36,048 bases of DNA from Desulforhopalus vacuolatus. GTDB lineage: Bacteria; Desulfobacterota; Desulfobulbia; Desulfobulbales; Desulfocapsaceae. Position 1 is the first letter of the stretch, and every line of letters begins with the position of its first letter. The notes beneath the pieces are model-generated. The model was not told the origin of the DNA. It searched no databases and saw only the letters and a program-made list of their open reading frames with translations. Of this stretch, positions 25,628 to 32,883 are shown in pieces. Where the stretch lies: the NCBI RefSeq assembly GCF_016918505.1, contig NZ_JAFFPZ010000028.1:1-36048 (forward strand), in the 5' to 3' direction. Both the position numbers and the translations under genes were made by a program.

Positions 25628-26457
25628 TATTTTTTGTGATGAAGAGGAATTGAATTTTCGTTCGTTCCCGTTTTTCGCGGACGGAAACAGAGATACCCGA
25701 GAACTCCGAGAACAAAAGCTGTCATGCCGCAGAAAGTAAGCGGAATACCGGGGTCACGGCGGACATCAAGCACAATATATATGTTCTTCGACATGCTTCC
25801 CTCCGACTTTGGATTAAATGTCTGCATAAAAAGAGACCAGCCGTGAAAGAATACAGGACGGTTCATGGAGATTTTCTGCACCTTCTCTCCATACCCCTTC
25901 AGGGAAATATGGAGCAGCGCTTCCGCATCAATACGACGACCTTCAAAAGCAGGGATTCCCTTCCCGCTGTAAGGGATCATCTCCATCTTCTCAACACGGA
26001 GCCGTAACTGCGTGCCGGGCACCACGGTGGTCATGCCGCTGTCTCCCACCGCCACACTGCTGTTTACCTCGCCAAAAATGTAACTGAGCAGATACCCCGC
26101 CAGCAGGACCACCATGGCGAGGTGCATGAGATGAACAGAGAGCGTGAAACGTCCGCTCTTCCGCTGCAGAGTCGCGTGGAAGTTTTTCGCCAGACGGGTG
26201 AGCTTTTCCCCGGTGCAGCAGAGGGTGTTGATCGCGAGAAAAAAGAGCAGTACCAGCAGCACAACAAACCACGAGGTGTGAAAGGGATCGGAGCGGCCGA
26301 AAGTAAGCAGCCACTCCACCAGGCCGGTGCGGTTCATCATCTGATAGAAACTGGTGTTGCCCTCCAGGCAGTACCAGCCAAAGAGAAGATCAACCACCAG
26401 CAGCAGAAACAGGACCACGCTGAGATGAAGGGAGGTGAAGAAGCGAAAGAGCAGCAT
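25627..26457 (-). CDS. ResB/CcsB-like heme-handling membrane protein (short)
   Basis: About 276 residues: two N-terminal helices (SLHLSVVLFLLLVVDLLFGW and WFVVLLVLLFFLAINTLCC), a third helix after HLMHLAMVVLLAGYLLSYIF, a periplasmic domain, and a final helix (LTFCGMTAFVLGVLGYLCF). This is the ResB/Ccs1 plan, but the periplasmic part is shorter than in the usual 400-600-residue proteins. In system II cytochrome c maturation ResB and CcsA pass and attach heme outside the membrane. The frame opens further upstream, but the ATG at 26457, overlapping the stop of the CcsA-like gene as ATGA, begins the conserved part. No cytochrome c gene is nearby, so a task in tetrapyrrole uptake is possible. Confidence 0.75.
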   Translation of the reverse strand: MLLFRFFTSLHLSVVLFLLLVVDLLFGWYCLEGNTSFYQMMNRTGLVEWLLTFGRSDPFHTSWFVVLLVLLFFLAINTLCCTGEKLTRLAKNFHATLQRKSGRFTLSVHLMHLAMVVLLAGYLLSYIFGEVNSSVAVGDSGMTTVVPGTQLRLRVEKMEMIPYSGKGIPAFEGRRIDAEALLHISLKGYGEKVQKISMNRPVFFHGWSLFMQTFNPKSEGSMSKNIYIVLDVRRDPGIPLTFCGMTAFVLGVLGYLCFRPRKTGTNENSIPLHHKK

Positions 26458-27200
26458 CAGAGTACCCCCTGATACGGCCCGAGATCCGGCAGTACGGAGA
26501 CAAGAAGAGTCAGCACACCGCCCGTTGCGAGGAAGGCACCCTGCCACCGCGTACTCCAGCTGCGGATATAATGCAGATGAAGGAAACAGCTCCAGTAAAA
26601 CCACAGGGCGATAACTGTGGTAATCGCCGCGTCGTGCCATACGACCGGCGTCCCCCAGCCGAGATAGCTCCAGATCTCCCCGCTGAACATGGAGAGAATC
26701 AGCAGAAAATAACCGAAGGAGACGAGCCGCGAGGCTGCGGACAGCACTACAGCCTCTCCCCTGAGGAGAATGTCGGCAGCAGAAACCGCAGCAAGGATCA
26801 GCAATGCCTTTGCTCCGATTCCACAAAGAAGAAAGGTATGCGCAAAGAGTGACTGCGAACGGATAAAGGGAAGATAGAAATCTTTCGGGTAGAGCAGATT
26901 GCACAGTGCCAGCAGCAGGAGCAGAAGGGGAAGAAGAAGGCTCTTCTCTTGTCTGCGAAAGAGCACCTGCACACAGGCAAGCAGCAGAGAAATCCCGATC
27001 AGCCCGATATGCAGTGGCATAAAGGGTAACGCTGCTGTGTAGCGGCTAATAAAAAGCCAGAGGTTACTGAACATTCCGACGAGCATAAATCCACAGGCCA
27101 GCCGTGGACGCCTGCTGTAAAAAGAGACAACACCTCCGAAAAAAGCAGCACACATTACCAGCGATACATGTTCTGATAAAAAGGCCATTGTTTCCCCCAT
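26457..27200 (-). CDS. CcsA/HemX-like membrane protein with altered WWD motif
   Basis: A 247-residue protein with about eight helices. PLHIGLIGISLLLACVQVLF (about residues 60-80) matches the first conserved His segment of the CcsA family, and GEIWSYLGWGTPVVWHD (about 173-189) sits where CcsA has its tryptophan-rich heme-binding WGxxWxWDPKE motif. The WG and W.D are kept, the DPKE part is not. A HLHY pair follows near 205. CcsA proteins move or hold heme at the outer face of the inner membrane; the altered motif may mean another tetrapyrrole or only weak homology. It is the first gene after the receptor, separated by a hairpin, and is coupled to the ResB-like gene. Confidence 0.7.
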   Translation of the reverse strand: MGETMAFLSEHVSLVMCAAFFGGVVSFYSRRPRLACGFMLVGMFSNLWLFISRYTAALPFMPLHIGLIGISLLLACVQVLFRRQEKSLLLPLLLLLLALCNLLYPKDFYLPFIRSQSLFAHTFLLCGIGAKALLILAAVSAADILLRGEAVVLSAASRLVSFGYFLLILSMFSGEIWSYLGWGTPVVWHDAAITTVIALWFYWSCFLHLHYIRSWSTRWQGAFLATGGVLTLLVSVLPDLGPYQGVL

Positions 27201-27209
27201 AGAGCTCCC

Positions 27210-27262
27210 CCCGCCTCCGGAATCACCTCATGACAGAGATGTTGTATTCCGGGGCAGGCGGG
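27210..27262 (-). other. Strong intergenic hairpin after the receptor gene
   Basis: CCCGCCTGCCCCGGAAT and ATTCCGGAGGCGGG can pair with a three-base bulge around a 22-base loop. No U-tract follows, so it is not a simple terminator. It covers the region just before the purine-rich ribosome site of the CcsA-like gene and could protect the receptor mRNA end, cause partial termination, or limit translation of the next gene. Confidence 0.6.
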
Positions 27263-27294
27263 AAGGAACCCGGTCAGCCTTCAAGAAACTGGAA

Positions 27295-29307
27295 CTAGAA
27301 AGAGTATGTGTAGTTTACGAAGAATGCGCGACCTGGTTTGGGAAAACCTTTCTTCTCATAGTAATATTCATCGAAGATATTATCGACGGTCAGTGCAATG
27401 CGGTTGTGCTCAAGGAAATTCATCCCGATGACAATATCAGCCACGGTGAACTCGGGATACTCTACTTCAGGATATCCGGCTGTATTCCAGTCTGTATCCC
27501 GCATCTTTCCCTGAGTACGGAAATGAAGATTGCCGTCAAACATGTCATCAGCATACATCAGCCCGTAGTTGAAATTGTAGTCGGCGACGTTATGGATATC
27601 CTGATCTCCTCCACCCGCAAGGTCCTCTTTGGCGGTGAAGATAGTGGTGGTATTGGTATAGAATTTGATGCTGCGCCCCATATCAAGATGTTGGCCGAGA
27701 TCATAGGAGAATTCGATTTCCATTCCCTGAATCTCAGCGTCGAGGCTGTTTTGATACGTAGTGGTATATCCCTCGGTCACCGAGGTAATACGGTCATTAA
27801 CATCGGTGTAAAAATAAGTGACATCGAAGTTCAGGCCCAGCTCCTTCTTCTCAAAACCCGTCCCGATATCCCAGGTGGTGGAGTTTTCCGGATCAAGATC
27901 TGAACTTCCTTTGGTAATCATGGTGACCCCGTCCACAGTACGCTCGGAATACCCGGCGAGCTGGGCCGCGCTCGGCGGGACAAAGGCCTGGCCAAGGGTC
28001 GAGTGCAGGCGGATACCGCTGTCGAAACTGTAGTTTACACCCGCCCGCGGGCTGAACCAGGTGAAGGACTCCGAATTTGGATCAAAATCGGTTTTATACG
28101 GAGTGGAAAGAGTCTCCACATCAAAATAGTCGTAGCGACCACCGGCGGTGACAGTCATCCGTTCATCGAAAAATTTCCATATCGTTTCGAGATACCCGGC
28201 GATGTTGGTACGCCCTTCATCGGGGGAATAAGGGGCTGTGCGGGAACCGTCCAGGTTGTAAGAACGGGAGGTCTTTTCAATATATTGATAGTCGATCCCG
28301 GTGATAATTTTGTGGGAGCCCCAGCTGTAGATATCCTTCAGTTGCGTTCCGTACCAGTTGATATCACTGTCATAGGTATGATAAGCCGGGACCTGGACAC
28401 CCCCGTAATAATAGTCATACGTTTCAGACTCTTCTCTCGTCATATATCCGGAAATCTCCAGCTGATTATTCTCGCCAGCATCCCCTTTCAGCGTCAGATC
28501 AAGCCCCCAGTTATCAAGATCTTTCTTCCCGCTGTCAACAACTCCGTTGCTGATATCCCCGGGGGTTTCAATATCCCGCCCCTGGTAGAGATTGCCGCTC
28601 AGATCAGCCCGCCAGGTCTCCCCGATATCCGAGCCAACCCGCAGGTCTGCACTGCGGGTTTCCCAGGTGGTGTTTTCCCGTGTGTCACCATGGCCGTCTT
28701 CAAGGTCATCCTGTTGATCGTAACGGCTGGCGGAGAGGTCAAAATCCACCCGCTCGGTAACTGATCCACCAAGGTTTACTTTCTCTGTATTGGTGTTAAA
28801 AGAACCGTAACCAAGAGAAACATCTCCGGCGAGTGTACCAGCAGATTTTTTGGTGATGACATTGACAACACCGCCCATCGCTTCTGCTCCATAAAGAGAA
28901 GATGCCGGGCCCTTGAGGACTTCGATGTGATCAATATTATCTTTGAGGATGGTGGCGAGATTGGTCGCCCCTGCAGGGCGGCCATCAATGAGAACAAGGC
29001 TGTGTTTGGTAATCCCGGAGTATTCGGGACGGAAACCGCGGATACCGATTCCGGCAAGGGAACCAGGATATTCAATAACGTTGACAGAACTGGATTTTTT
29101 TAACTGCTCAGTGAGAGTCTCACCAGAGGTAAGGTCGAGTTCCTGTCGATCAATAAACTCAACTTTTGCAGGAATATTTTTGATATTTTCTTCACTGCGA
29201 GTGGCAGTAATCACCATGTCATCCTGCACAGCGGGCGCTTCATCTTCTGCCCATACAGGGCTTGCCATACACAGCAGCGCAAGTGTTGCGAAAACCTTCT
29301 TCTTCAC
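27295..29307 (-). CDS. btuB: BtuB-like TonB-dependent outer-membrane receptor
   Basis: About 670 residues: signal peptide (KKKVFATLALLCMASPVWA), a TonB-box-like DDMVITATRS, the plug domain (LTEQLKKSSSVNVIEYPGSL, IRGFRPEYSGITKHSLVLID, VLKGPASSLYGAEAMGGVVN, about residues 50-160), and a beta-barrel ending in the usual aromatic strand (PGRAFFVNYTYSF). It takes a scarce ligand across the outer membrane using TonB; the cobalamin riboswitch upstream points to a corrinoid. Start: the frame is open to 29385 but that lies in the terminator; the GTG at 29307, with GGAGAAG upstream and directly before the signal peptide, is preferred. First gene of the 19-gene train. Confidence 0.92.
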   Translation of the reverse strand: MKKKVFATLALLCMASPVWAEDEAPAVQDDMVITATRSEENIKNIPAKVEFIDRQELDLTSGETLTEQLKKSSSVNVIEYPGSLAGIGIRGFRPEYSGITKHSLVLIDGRPAGATNLATILKDNIDHIEVLKGPASSLYGAEAMGGVVNVITKKSAGTLAGDVSLGYGSFNTNTEKVNLGGSVTERVDFDLSASRYDQQDDLEDGHGDTRENTTWETRSADLRVGSDIGETWRADLSGNLYQGRDIETPGDISNGVVDSGKKDLDNWGLDLTLKGDAGENNQLEISGYMTREESETYDYYYGGVQVPAYHTYDSDINWYGTQLKDIYSWGSHKIITGIDYQYIEKTSRSYNLDGSRTAPYSPDEGRTNIAGYLETIWKFFDERMTVTAGGRYDYFDVETLSTPYKTDFDPNSESFTWFSPRAGVNYSFDSGIRLHSTLGQAFVPPSAAQLAGYSERTVDGVTMITKGSSDLDPENSTTWDIGTGFEKKELGLNFDVTYFYTDVNDRITSVTEGYTTTYQNSLDAEIQGMEIEFSYDLGQHLDMGRSIKFYTNTTTIFTAKEDLAGGGDQDIHNVADYNFNYGLMYADDMFDGNLHFRTQGKMRDTDWNTAGYPEVEYPEFTVADIVIGMNFLEHNRIALTVDNIFDEYYYEKKGFPKPGRAFFVNYTYSF

Positions 29308-29364
29308 TTTTTCTTCTCCATTATTTTCAGTTGAGACCAGAAATATATTCGGAGCTTCAAAAAT

Positions 29365-29404
29365 GAAAAAACCCCGAACCTTCAATTATAAAAAGGTTTC
29401 GGGG
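29365..29404 (-). terminator. Attenuator terminator of the cobalamin riboswitch
   Basis: CCCCGAAACCTT pairs with AAGGTTCGGGG (one bulged A), followed by a run of U. It lies between the riboswitch and the receptor start, so bound cobalamin probably favours this hairpin and stops transcription of the whole train. Confidence 0.85.
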
Positions 29405-29469
29405 ATCCCTGTTCCACGAATGACCAGCCGCACCCCTTTTCCACGAGGGTTCGTATAGCAATAGAGCAT

Positions 29470-29645
29470 ATTCATACAGATATTCTGACTCCCGGTTCAT
29501 CCTACTCCCTGCGTCTTCCCGACCAGTTAAAACTGTCAGTGACTCCATGCAGGTTTCATCCCCGGTTACAGCGGCGGGCCCGTCCCGGATTTACACCGGG
29601 TTCCCTGTTATTGAATATTGGTTTTTATATGTACCGAATACTTGC
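29470..29645 (-). promoter_or_regulatory. Cobalamin (adenosylcobalamin-type) riboswitch
   Basis: Read on the - strand the conserved blocks appear in order: GGGAACCCGGTGTAAATCC, the GCCCGCCGCTGTAACCGG core, GATGAAACCTGCATGGAGTC leading to CACTG, GGGAAGACGCAGGG, and the 3' B12-box-like AACCGGGAGTCAG. Sequence order and spacing fit the RF00174 class. It senses adenosyl- or methylcobalamin and here sits about 165 bases before the receptor start, with a terminator between. Edges are approximate because the outer P1 stem is weak. Confidence 0.93.
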
Positions 29646-29734
29646 ACTCTTGTCAATAAAGGAAAAAAAAGGATCTGTCTGACTCACTGCAGTCCCATTT
29701 CAAGGTTTTTACAGGGCATGCATTTTTCTCTTTT

Positions 29735-30240
29735 TTAGAAATCGACTTCCACATACGCGCCGTCCTGTATACGCAATACGCCGTCTTCGGTTTGCCGCCG
29801 AACCCGCTCACTTCGGGGATTCCGTACACCTGAGACCAATTCAGATCAACGACTTCCTTCACATTATCAGGATAGCTGCAGACCCTGGCGTATTGGAGTT
29901 CCACTCTGTTTTCATCCGCCTTTTTGGTGATATTTATGACACCGCGTGCAGCACCCTGCCTGCCATGCTGCTGCGGGTTCCACAAATTGAGATCAAAGAT
30001 GAGCTGAAAGAGGTATGGTCAACGCCGGGCAGAGGTTCAAGTGCGTCAATAACCTGCTTTGCGCCCATCTCTTCGAGATCTTCGGCGGTGATAATGGAGA
30101 TACTGGCGGGAGTCTCAACAAGCTTACTTTTACTTTTGGAGGCAACAACAACACTGTCGAGAACATGAATTTCTTCAGCTGAAAGCTGAACAGGAAAACC
30201 AGCAGGGGTGAGGTGAATAAATTGTCCTCATCTGATGCTG
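29735..30240 (-). pseudogene. Remnant of a TonB-dependent receptor gene
   Basis: One frame (about 30215-29960) reads as a receptor start: LSAEEIHVLDSVVVASKSKS, then PASISIITAEDLEEMGAKQV, IDALEPLPGVDHTSF and GTRSSMAG, i.e. a plug domain ending in the IRGTRSSMAG region. The next plug segments are missing; in another frame RGVINITKKADENRVELQYA gives the plug/barrel junction, and the last frame ends DGAYVEVDF with a stop at 29735. So a receptor of some 2 kb has shrunk to about 0.5 kb with frameshifts and deletion of most of the barrel. The signal peptide probably lies in yet another frame (LLVFLFSFQL). The assignment of the last piece to the same gene is tentative. Confidence 0.7.
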
Positions 30241-30325
30241 GATTCAAGCAGAAAATGCAACACGTTTGCCAGTAAGGCCTTCCAACCGTGTCAGTTTTTT
30301 TAAGATCTTTATACACGGGGAAGAA

Positions 30326-31087
30326 ATGCTGTCCATCGACACAAGAATTTCATGTATCTTCGTATTTGTTCTTTTATTCTCATCGTCATTTACTTTCGCA
30401 GGCCAACAAAGAGATGGCAACACAAGCAACCAGTCATTTTCAAAAGCAAAAAGAATATTACTGCAGACTGTTTACCGGGATTATCATAAAACTTTTTACT
30501 GTGACTGCGGCTTCGAAGGGAAAAAAATCATTTATAACAATGGATATGTCCCGTACAGAAACAACAAGAGAGCTCAGAGACTTGAATGGGAGCATGTAGT
30601 TCCCGCTCAGGCATTTGGGCACAGTTTTTCATCCTGGCGTGATGGGGATGAGAGATGCGTGACCAGGAAGGGCAAATCGTTCAAAGGCCGGAATTGCGCC
30701 AGAAAAGCAAGTACAGAATTTCGCTATATGGAAGCCGACATGCACAATCTCATGCCATCCGTGGGAGAAATAAACGGCCTTCGCTCAAACTACAGCTTTG
30801 CCATGATCTCCGGGGAATCACGGAGATTCGGAACGTGTGACATGGAAATTAAAGACCGGAAGGCCGAGCCCCCCTTGAATATTCGGGGGGATATAGCGAG
30901 GACATACCGCTACATGGATGCGGCTTACCCTGGACATGGGATCATCTCAAAAAAGAATCGAAAGTTGTTTGCTGCCTGGGACAAGGAAGATCCTGTTGAT
31001 ATTTGGGAATGTGAGCGTGAGAGGCGTGTTGCAGGAATTCAGGGTAATCGGAATCGGTTTGTTGCTGAGATGTGTTTGGTTCCATGA
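30326..31087 (+). CDS. endA: Secreted endonuclease I (EndA/Dns family)
   Basis: About 253 residues with a signal peptide (ISCIFVFVLLFSSSFTFA). The catalytic beta-beta-alpha-metal region is seen as RLEWEHVVPAQAFG (the His of EWEHVVP), followed by the metal-binding NLMPSVGEINGLRSNYSF. Four or more cysteines, e.g. CDCGFEG, CVTRKGKSF and FGTCDME, fit the disulfide-stabilised secreted nucleases. It cuts DNA (and some RNA) without sequence preference in the periplasm or outside the cell. The frame opens at a TTG at 30266, but the ATG at 30326 with GGGGAAG before it directly precedes the signal peptide. It stands alone, divergent from the receptor remnant. Confidence 0.9.
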   Translation: MLSIDTRISCIFVFVLLFSSSFTFAGQQRDGNTSNQSFSKAKRILLQTVYRDYHKTFYCDCGFEGKKIIYNNGYVPYRNNKRAQRLEWEHVVPAQAFGHSFSSWRDGDERCVTRKGKSFKGRNCARKASTEFRYMEADMHNLMPSVGEINGLRSNYSFAMISGESRRFGTCDMEIKDRKAEPPLNIRGDIARTYRYMDAAYPGHGIISKKNRKLFAAWDKEDPVDIWECERERRVAGIQGNRNRFVAEMCLVP

Positions 31088-31451
31088 TTGCAATCAGCTG
31101 GCAGCGAGTGATGGTGCGCGGTAACCGTGGGGACGTAACCATACCGACAGCTCGCTCTTTTTCATATTACGGTGTTGTACCACTTATTGTACTAATTTAG
31201 CAGTTGCTTAGAAGTACGACTATCAGAGAGAAAACGTGTTGCAATTATTACTTTAATCCATCGTTCTCTAACGATTTATATTCTTGACGGCTGGCACTAT
31301 ATATGCTAAGTAAAAAAATAAGAGTTATGAATAGAATTTCGAAAAAATAAAGCTTAACAATGCAATCGAGAGAGACAATAGTATGCTGCCGATCGTTCCT
31401 TGATCTGGCAGTACCAGCGCCCTTCATTTCCACGTTATGGAGTCAAAAAAA
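31088..31451. other. Intergenic stretch, nothing firm
   Basis: AT-rich DNA without a supported gene. A 61-codon - strand frame with one hydrophobic stretch (31248-31433) is possible but has no ribosome site. The last 80 bases (31362-31440) look faintly like a recombination site of integron cassettes but do not satisfy the pairing rules well. Confidence 0.4.
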
Positions 31452-32177
31452 ATGAATGGAAACGATCAAAGCATACAAATTAATATATCAGAAGAAATCT
31501 TGGGAAAGTGGCAAAATATCGTAGATATTTTATCTGAATTAATCCATATTCCTGCAGCTCTTATCATGCGTCTAGTTCAATCTGATATAGAAGTTTTTGT
31601 TTCAAGCAAAAGCGAAAACAACCCTTACCAACCTGGTGATCATGAGCACTTCCTTGGATCAGGTTTATATTGTGAAACTGTGATTAAAAACAATAATAAA
31701 CTTTTGGTTCCCAATGCACTTGCTGATGACAAGTGGAAAAATAATCCAGATATTAAATTAAACATGATATCATATCTCGGTTTTCCAATTCTTCTTCCAG
31801 ACGGCAAACCATTTGGGACCATTTGTGTCCTTGATAACAAGGAAAATAGATATTCCAGAACCTATGAAAATCTTTTAAAAAATTTCCGGGATATTATTCA
31901 GTCTGAGTTGGGACTTATATACATGAACAGAATACTGGGTGAGGAAAACAAAAGTCTATCTGATTATTTTTCCGAAATTAAGACACTCCGTGGAATTATT
32001 CCAATTTGTGTGAGATGCAAAAAAATAAGAGATGATAAAGGGTTCTGGACACAAGTGGAAAAATATATTGAAGATCATTCAAATGTGCAGTTTAGCCATG
32101 GGCTTTGCGAAGAATGCGAAGAGGAACTCTACGGTGATCAACCCTGGTATCAGAAAAGTAAAAACAACCCCGAATAG
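31452..32177 (+). CDS. GAF-domain protein with C-terminal Cys-cluster module
   Basis: About 241 residues. Residues 10-165 are a GAF sensor domain (LIHIPAALIMRLVQSD, LGSGLYCETVI, LVPNALADDKWKNNPDIKLN, YLGFPILLPDGKPFGTICVL). A helix leads to a compact C-terminal module, IIPICVRCKKIRDDKGFWTQ to FSHGLCEECEEELYG, whose two CxxC pairs should bind a metal. This tail ends many sensor proteins of Desulfobacterota and other bacteria, normally after PAS/GAF or response-regulator domains; here there is no kinase, cyclase or DNA-binding output. The longer frame begins at 31437, but GGAG stands nine bases before the second ATG (31452), which I prefer. Ligand unknown. Confidence 0.75.
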   Translation: MNGNDQSIQINISEEILGKWQNIVDILSELIHIPAALIMRLVQSDIEVFVSSKSENNPYQPGDHEHFLGSGLYCETVIKNNNKLLVPNALADDKWKNNPDIKLNMISYLGFPILLPDGKPFGTICVLDNKENRYSRTYENLLKNFRDIIQSELGLIYMNRILGEENKSLSDYFSEIKTLRGIIPICVRCKKIRDDKGFWTQVEKYIEDHSNVQFSHGLCEECEEELYGDQPWYQKSKNNPE

Positions 32178-32183
32178 AACAAT

Positions 32184-32197
32184 GGGGTCAGGTCTTG
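32184..32197 (+). repeat. GGGGTCA(A/G)GT(C/T)TTG motif, copy 1
   Basis: GGGGTCAGGTCTTG just after the GAF gene. The same word with one or two changes recurs at 33818 and 34611, each time between genes. It resembles the ends of REP-like elements moved by Y1-type transposases, though no such enzyme is seen here. Confidence 0.5.
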
Positions 32198-32211
32198 GAA
32201 AGTTATTTTTC

Positions 32212-32239
32212 TTGACTTTGTAGACGACTGGTCTAATAC
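32212..32239 (+). promoter_or_regulatory. Promoter and operator of the TetR gene
   Basis: TTGACT (-35) and TAATAC (-10) are 16 bp apart. The spacer is filled by the palindrome TAGACGACTGGTCTA (32221-32235; arms TAGAC/GTCTA), so a bound repressor would cover the promoter. The same palindrome is found downstream at 32865-32879, which ties the site to this regulator. Confidence 0.8.
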
Positions 32240-32246
32240 TGTGCGT

Positions 32247-32846
32247 ATGGAAGAGCAAACAACAAAAGAGCGGATCTTAACTGCTGCTGAAGAAATTATG
32301 CTGGAGAAGAGTTTTCACTCCGTTGGCTTGAAACAGATTCTTGATGCAGCCAGGGTACCTAAGGGGTCTTTTTATCATTATTTCAGCTCCAAAGAACAAT
32401 TTGGAGTTGAGATGCTTAAAGACTATATGGGTGAGTCAACAACTGCAAAACAACAGGCTCTCAGCCCAAAAAATCTTGAAAGTGACCCTGTAAAACGACT
32501 GTTTAACATGCTTGATGGGGCAGTAACGTCAATTGAGTCTGTATCTGAAAAGTTTCCATGTCTTGCTCTGAAACTTGCCTCCGAAGTAGTGGATCTCAGC
32601 GAGCCAATGCGGGAAGAACTTGCTAAAGGGTTTGAGAAATGGATAACTCTTTTTGTGGATGTTTTTGAAGAAGCGAAGAAAAAAGGAGTGCTTTCAGAAA
32701 CTTTGAACAGCTCTAAAGAAGCACAATTAATCCATGACCTCATGACGGGCTCAATTCATCGCGCAGTTATCAATCGAAGTGCGGAGCCTGTTCGTAACGC
32801 GGTAGAGAGCATTAAAGACAGGATTAGCAGTAAGAGAACAGGATAA
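32247..32846 (+). CDS. TetR/AcrR-family transcriptional repressor
   Basis: About 199 residues. The N-terminal helix-turn-helix is classic: ERILTAAEEIMLEKSFHSVG, LKQILDAARVPKGSFYHYFS, SKEQF (about residues 8-53). The C-terminal ligand domain includes KFPCLALKLASEVV, whose Cys could sense an electrophile or oxidant, as in NemR-like members; that is a guess. The frame opens with GTG at 32241, but this codon lies directly behind the -10 box and before the expected transcript start; ATG at 32247 would be at or next to the 5' end, giving a leaderless mRNA. Matching operators suggest that it represses itself and the downstream peroxidase-like gene. Confidence 0.88.
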   Translation: MEEQTTKERILTAAEEIMLEKSFHSVGLKQILDAARVPKGSFYHYFSSKEQFGVEMLKDYMGESTTAKQQALSPKNLESDPVKRLFNMLDGAVTSIESVSEKFPCLALKLASEVVDLSEPMREELAKGFEKWITLFVDVFEEAKKKGVLSETLNSSKEAQLIHDLMTGSIHRAVINRSAEPVRNAVESIKDRISSKRTG

Positions 32847-32852
32847 TTTTTT

Positions 32853-32882
32853 TTGCCCTGCGACTAGACGACCAGTCTAGTC
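32853..32882 (+). promoter_or_regulatory. Second TetR operator with probable promoter for the AhpD/CMD-like gene
   Basis: The palindrome is extended here (32862-32882: arms GACTAGAC and GTCTAGTC around GACCA), with the core TAGACGACCAGTCTA shared with the first operator at 13 of 15 positions. TTGCCC at 32853 and TCTAGT at 32876, 17 bp apart, make a moderate promoter that overlaps the palindrome. The next gene begins 285 bp further on. Confidence 0.7.
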
Positions 32883-32883
32883 G

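Noticed and set aside
26458-26904. N-terminal extension of the ResB-like frame
   Set aside because: It overlaps the CcsA-like gene entirely and translates to Cys/Arg/Ser-rich text; the ATGA overlap at 26457 gives the natural start.
31248-31433. 61-codon - strand frame with a hydrophobic stretch
   Set aside because: No ribosome site, no terminator and no recognisable similarity; probably chance in AT-rich DNA.
31362-31440. Possible integron attC site before the GAF gene (GCTTAAC at the left, CGTTATGG at the right)
   Set aside because: Outer boxes look right but the inner arms pair poorly, no matching site follows the GAF gene, and no integrase is seen.
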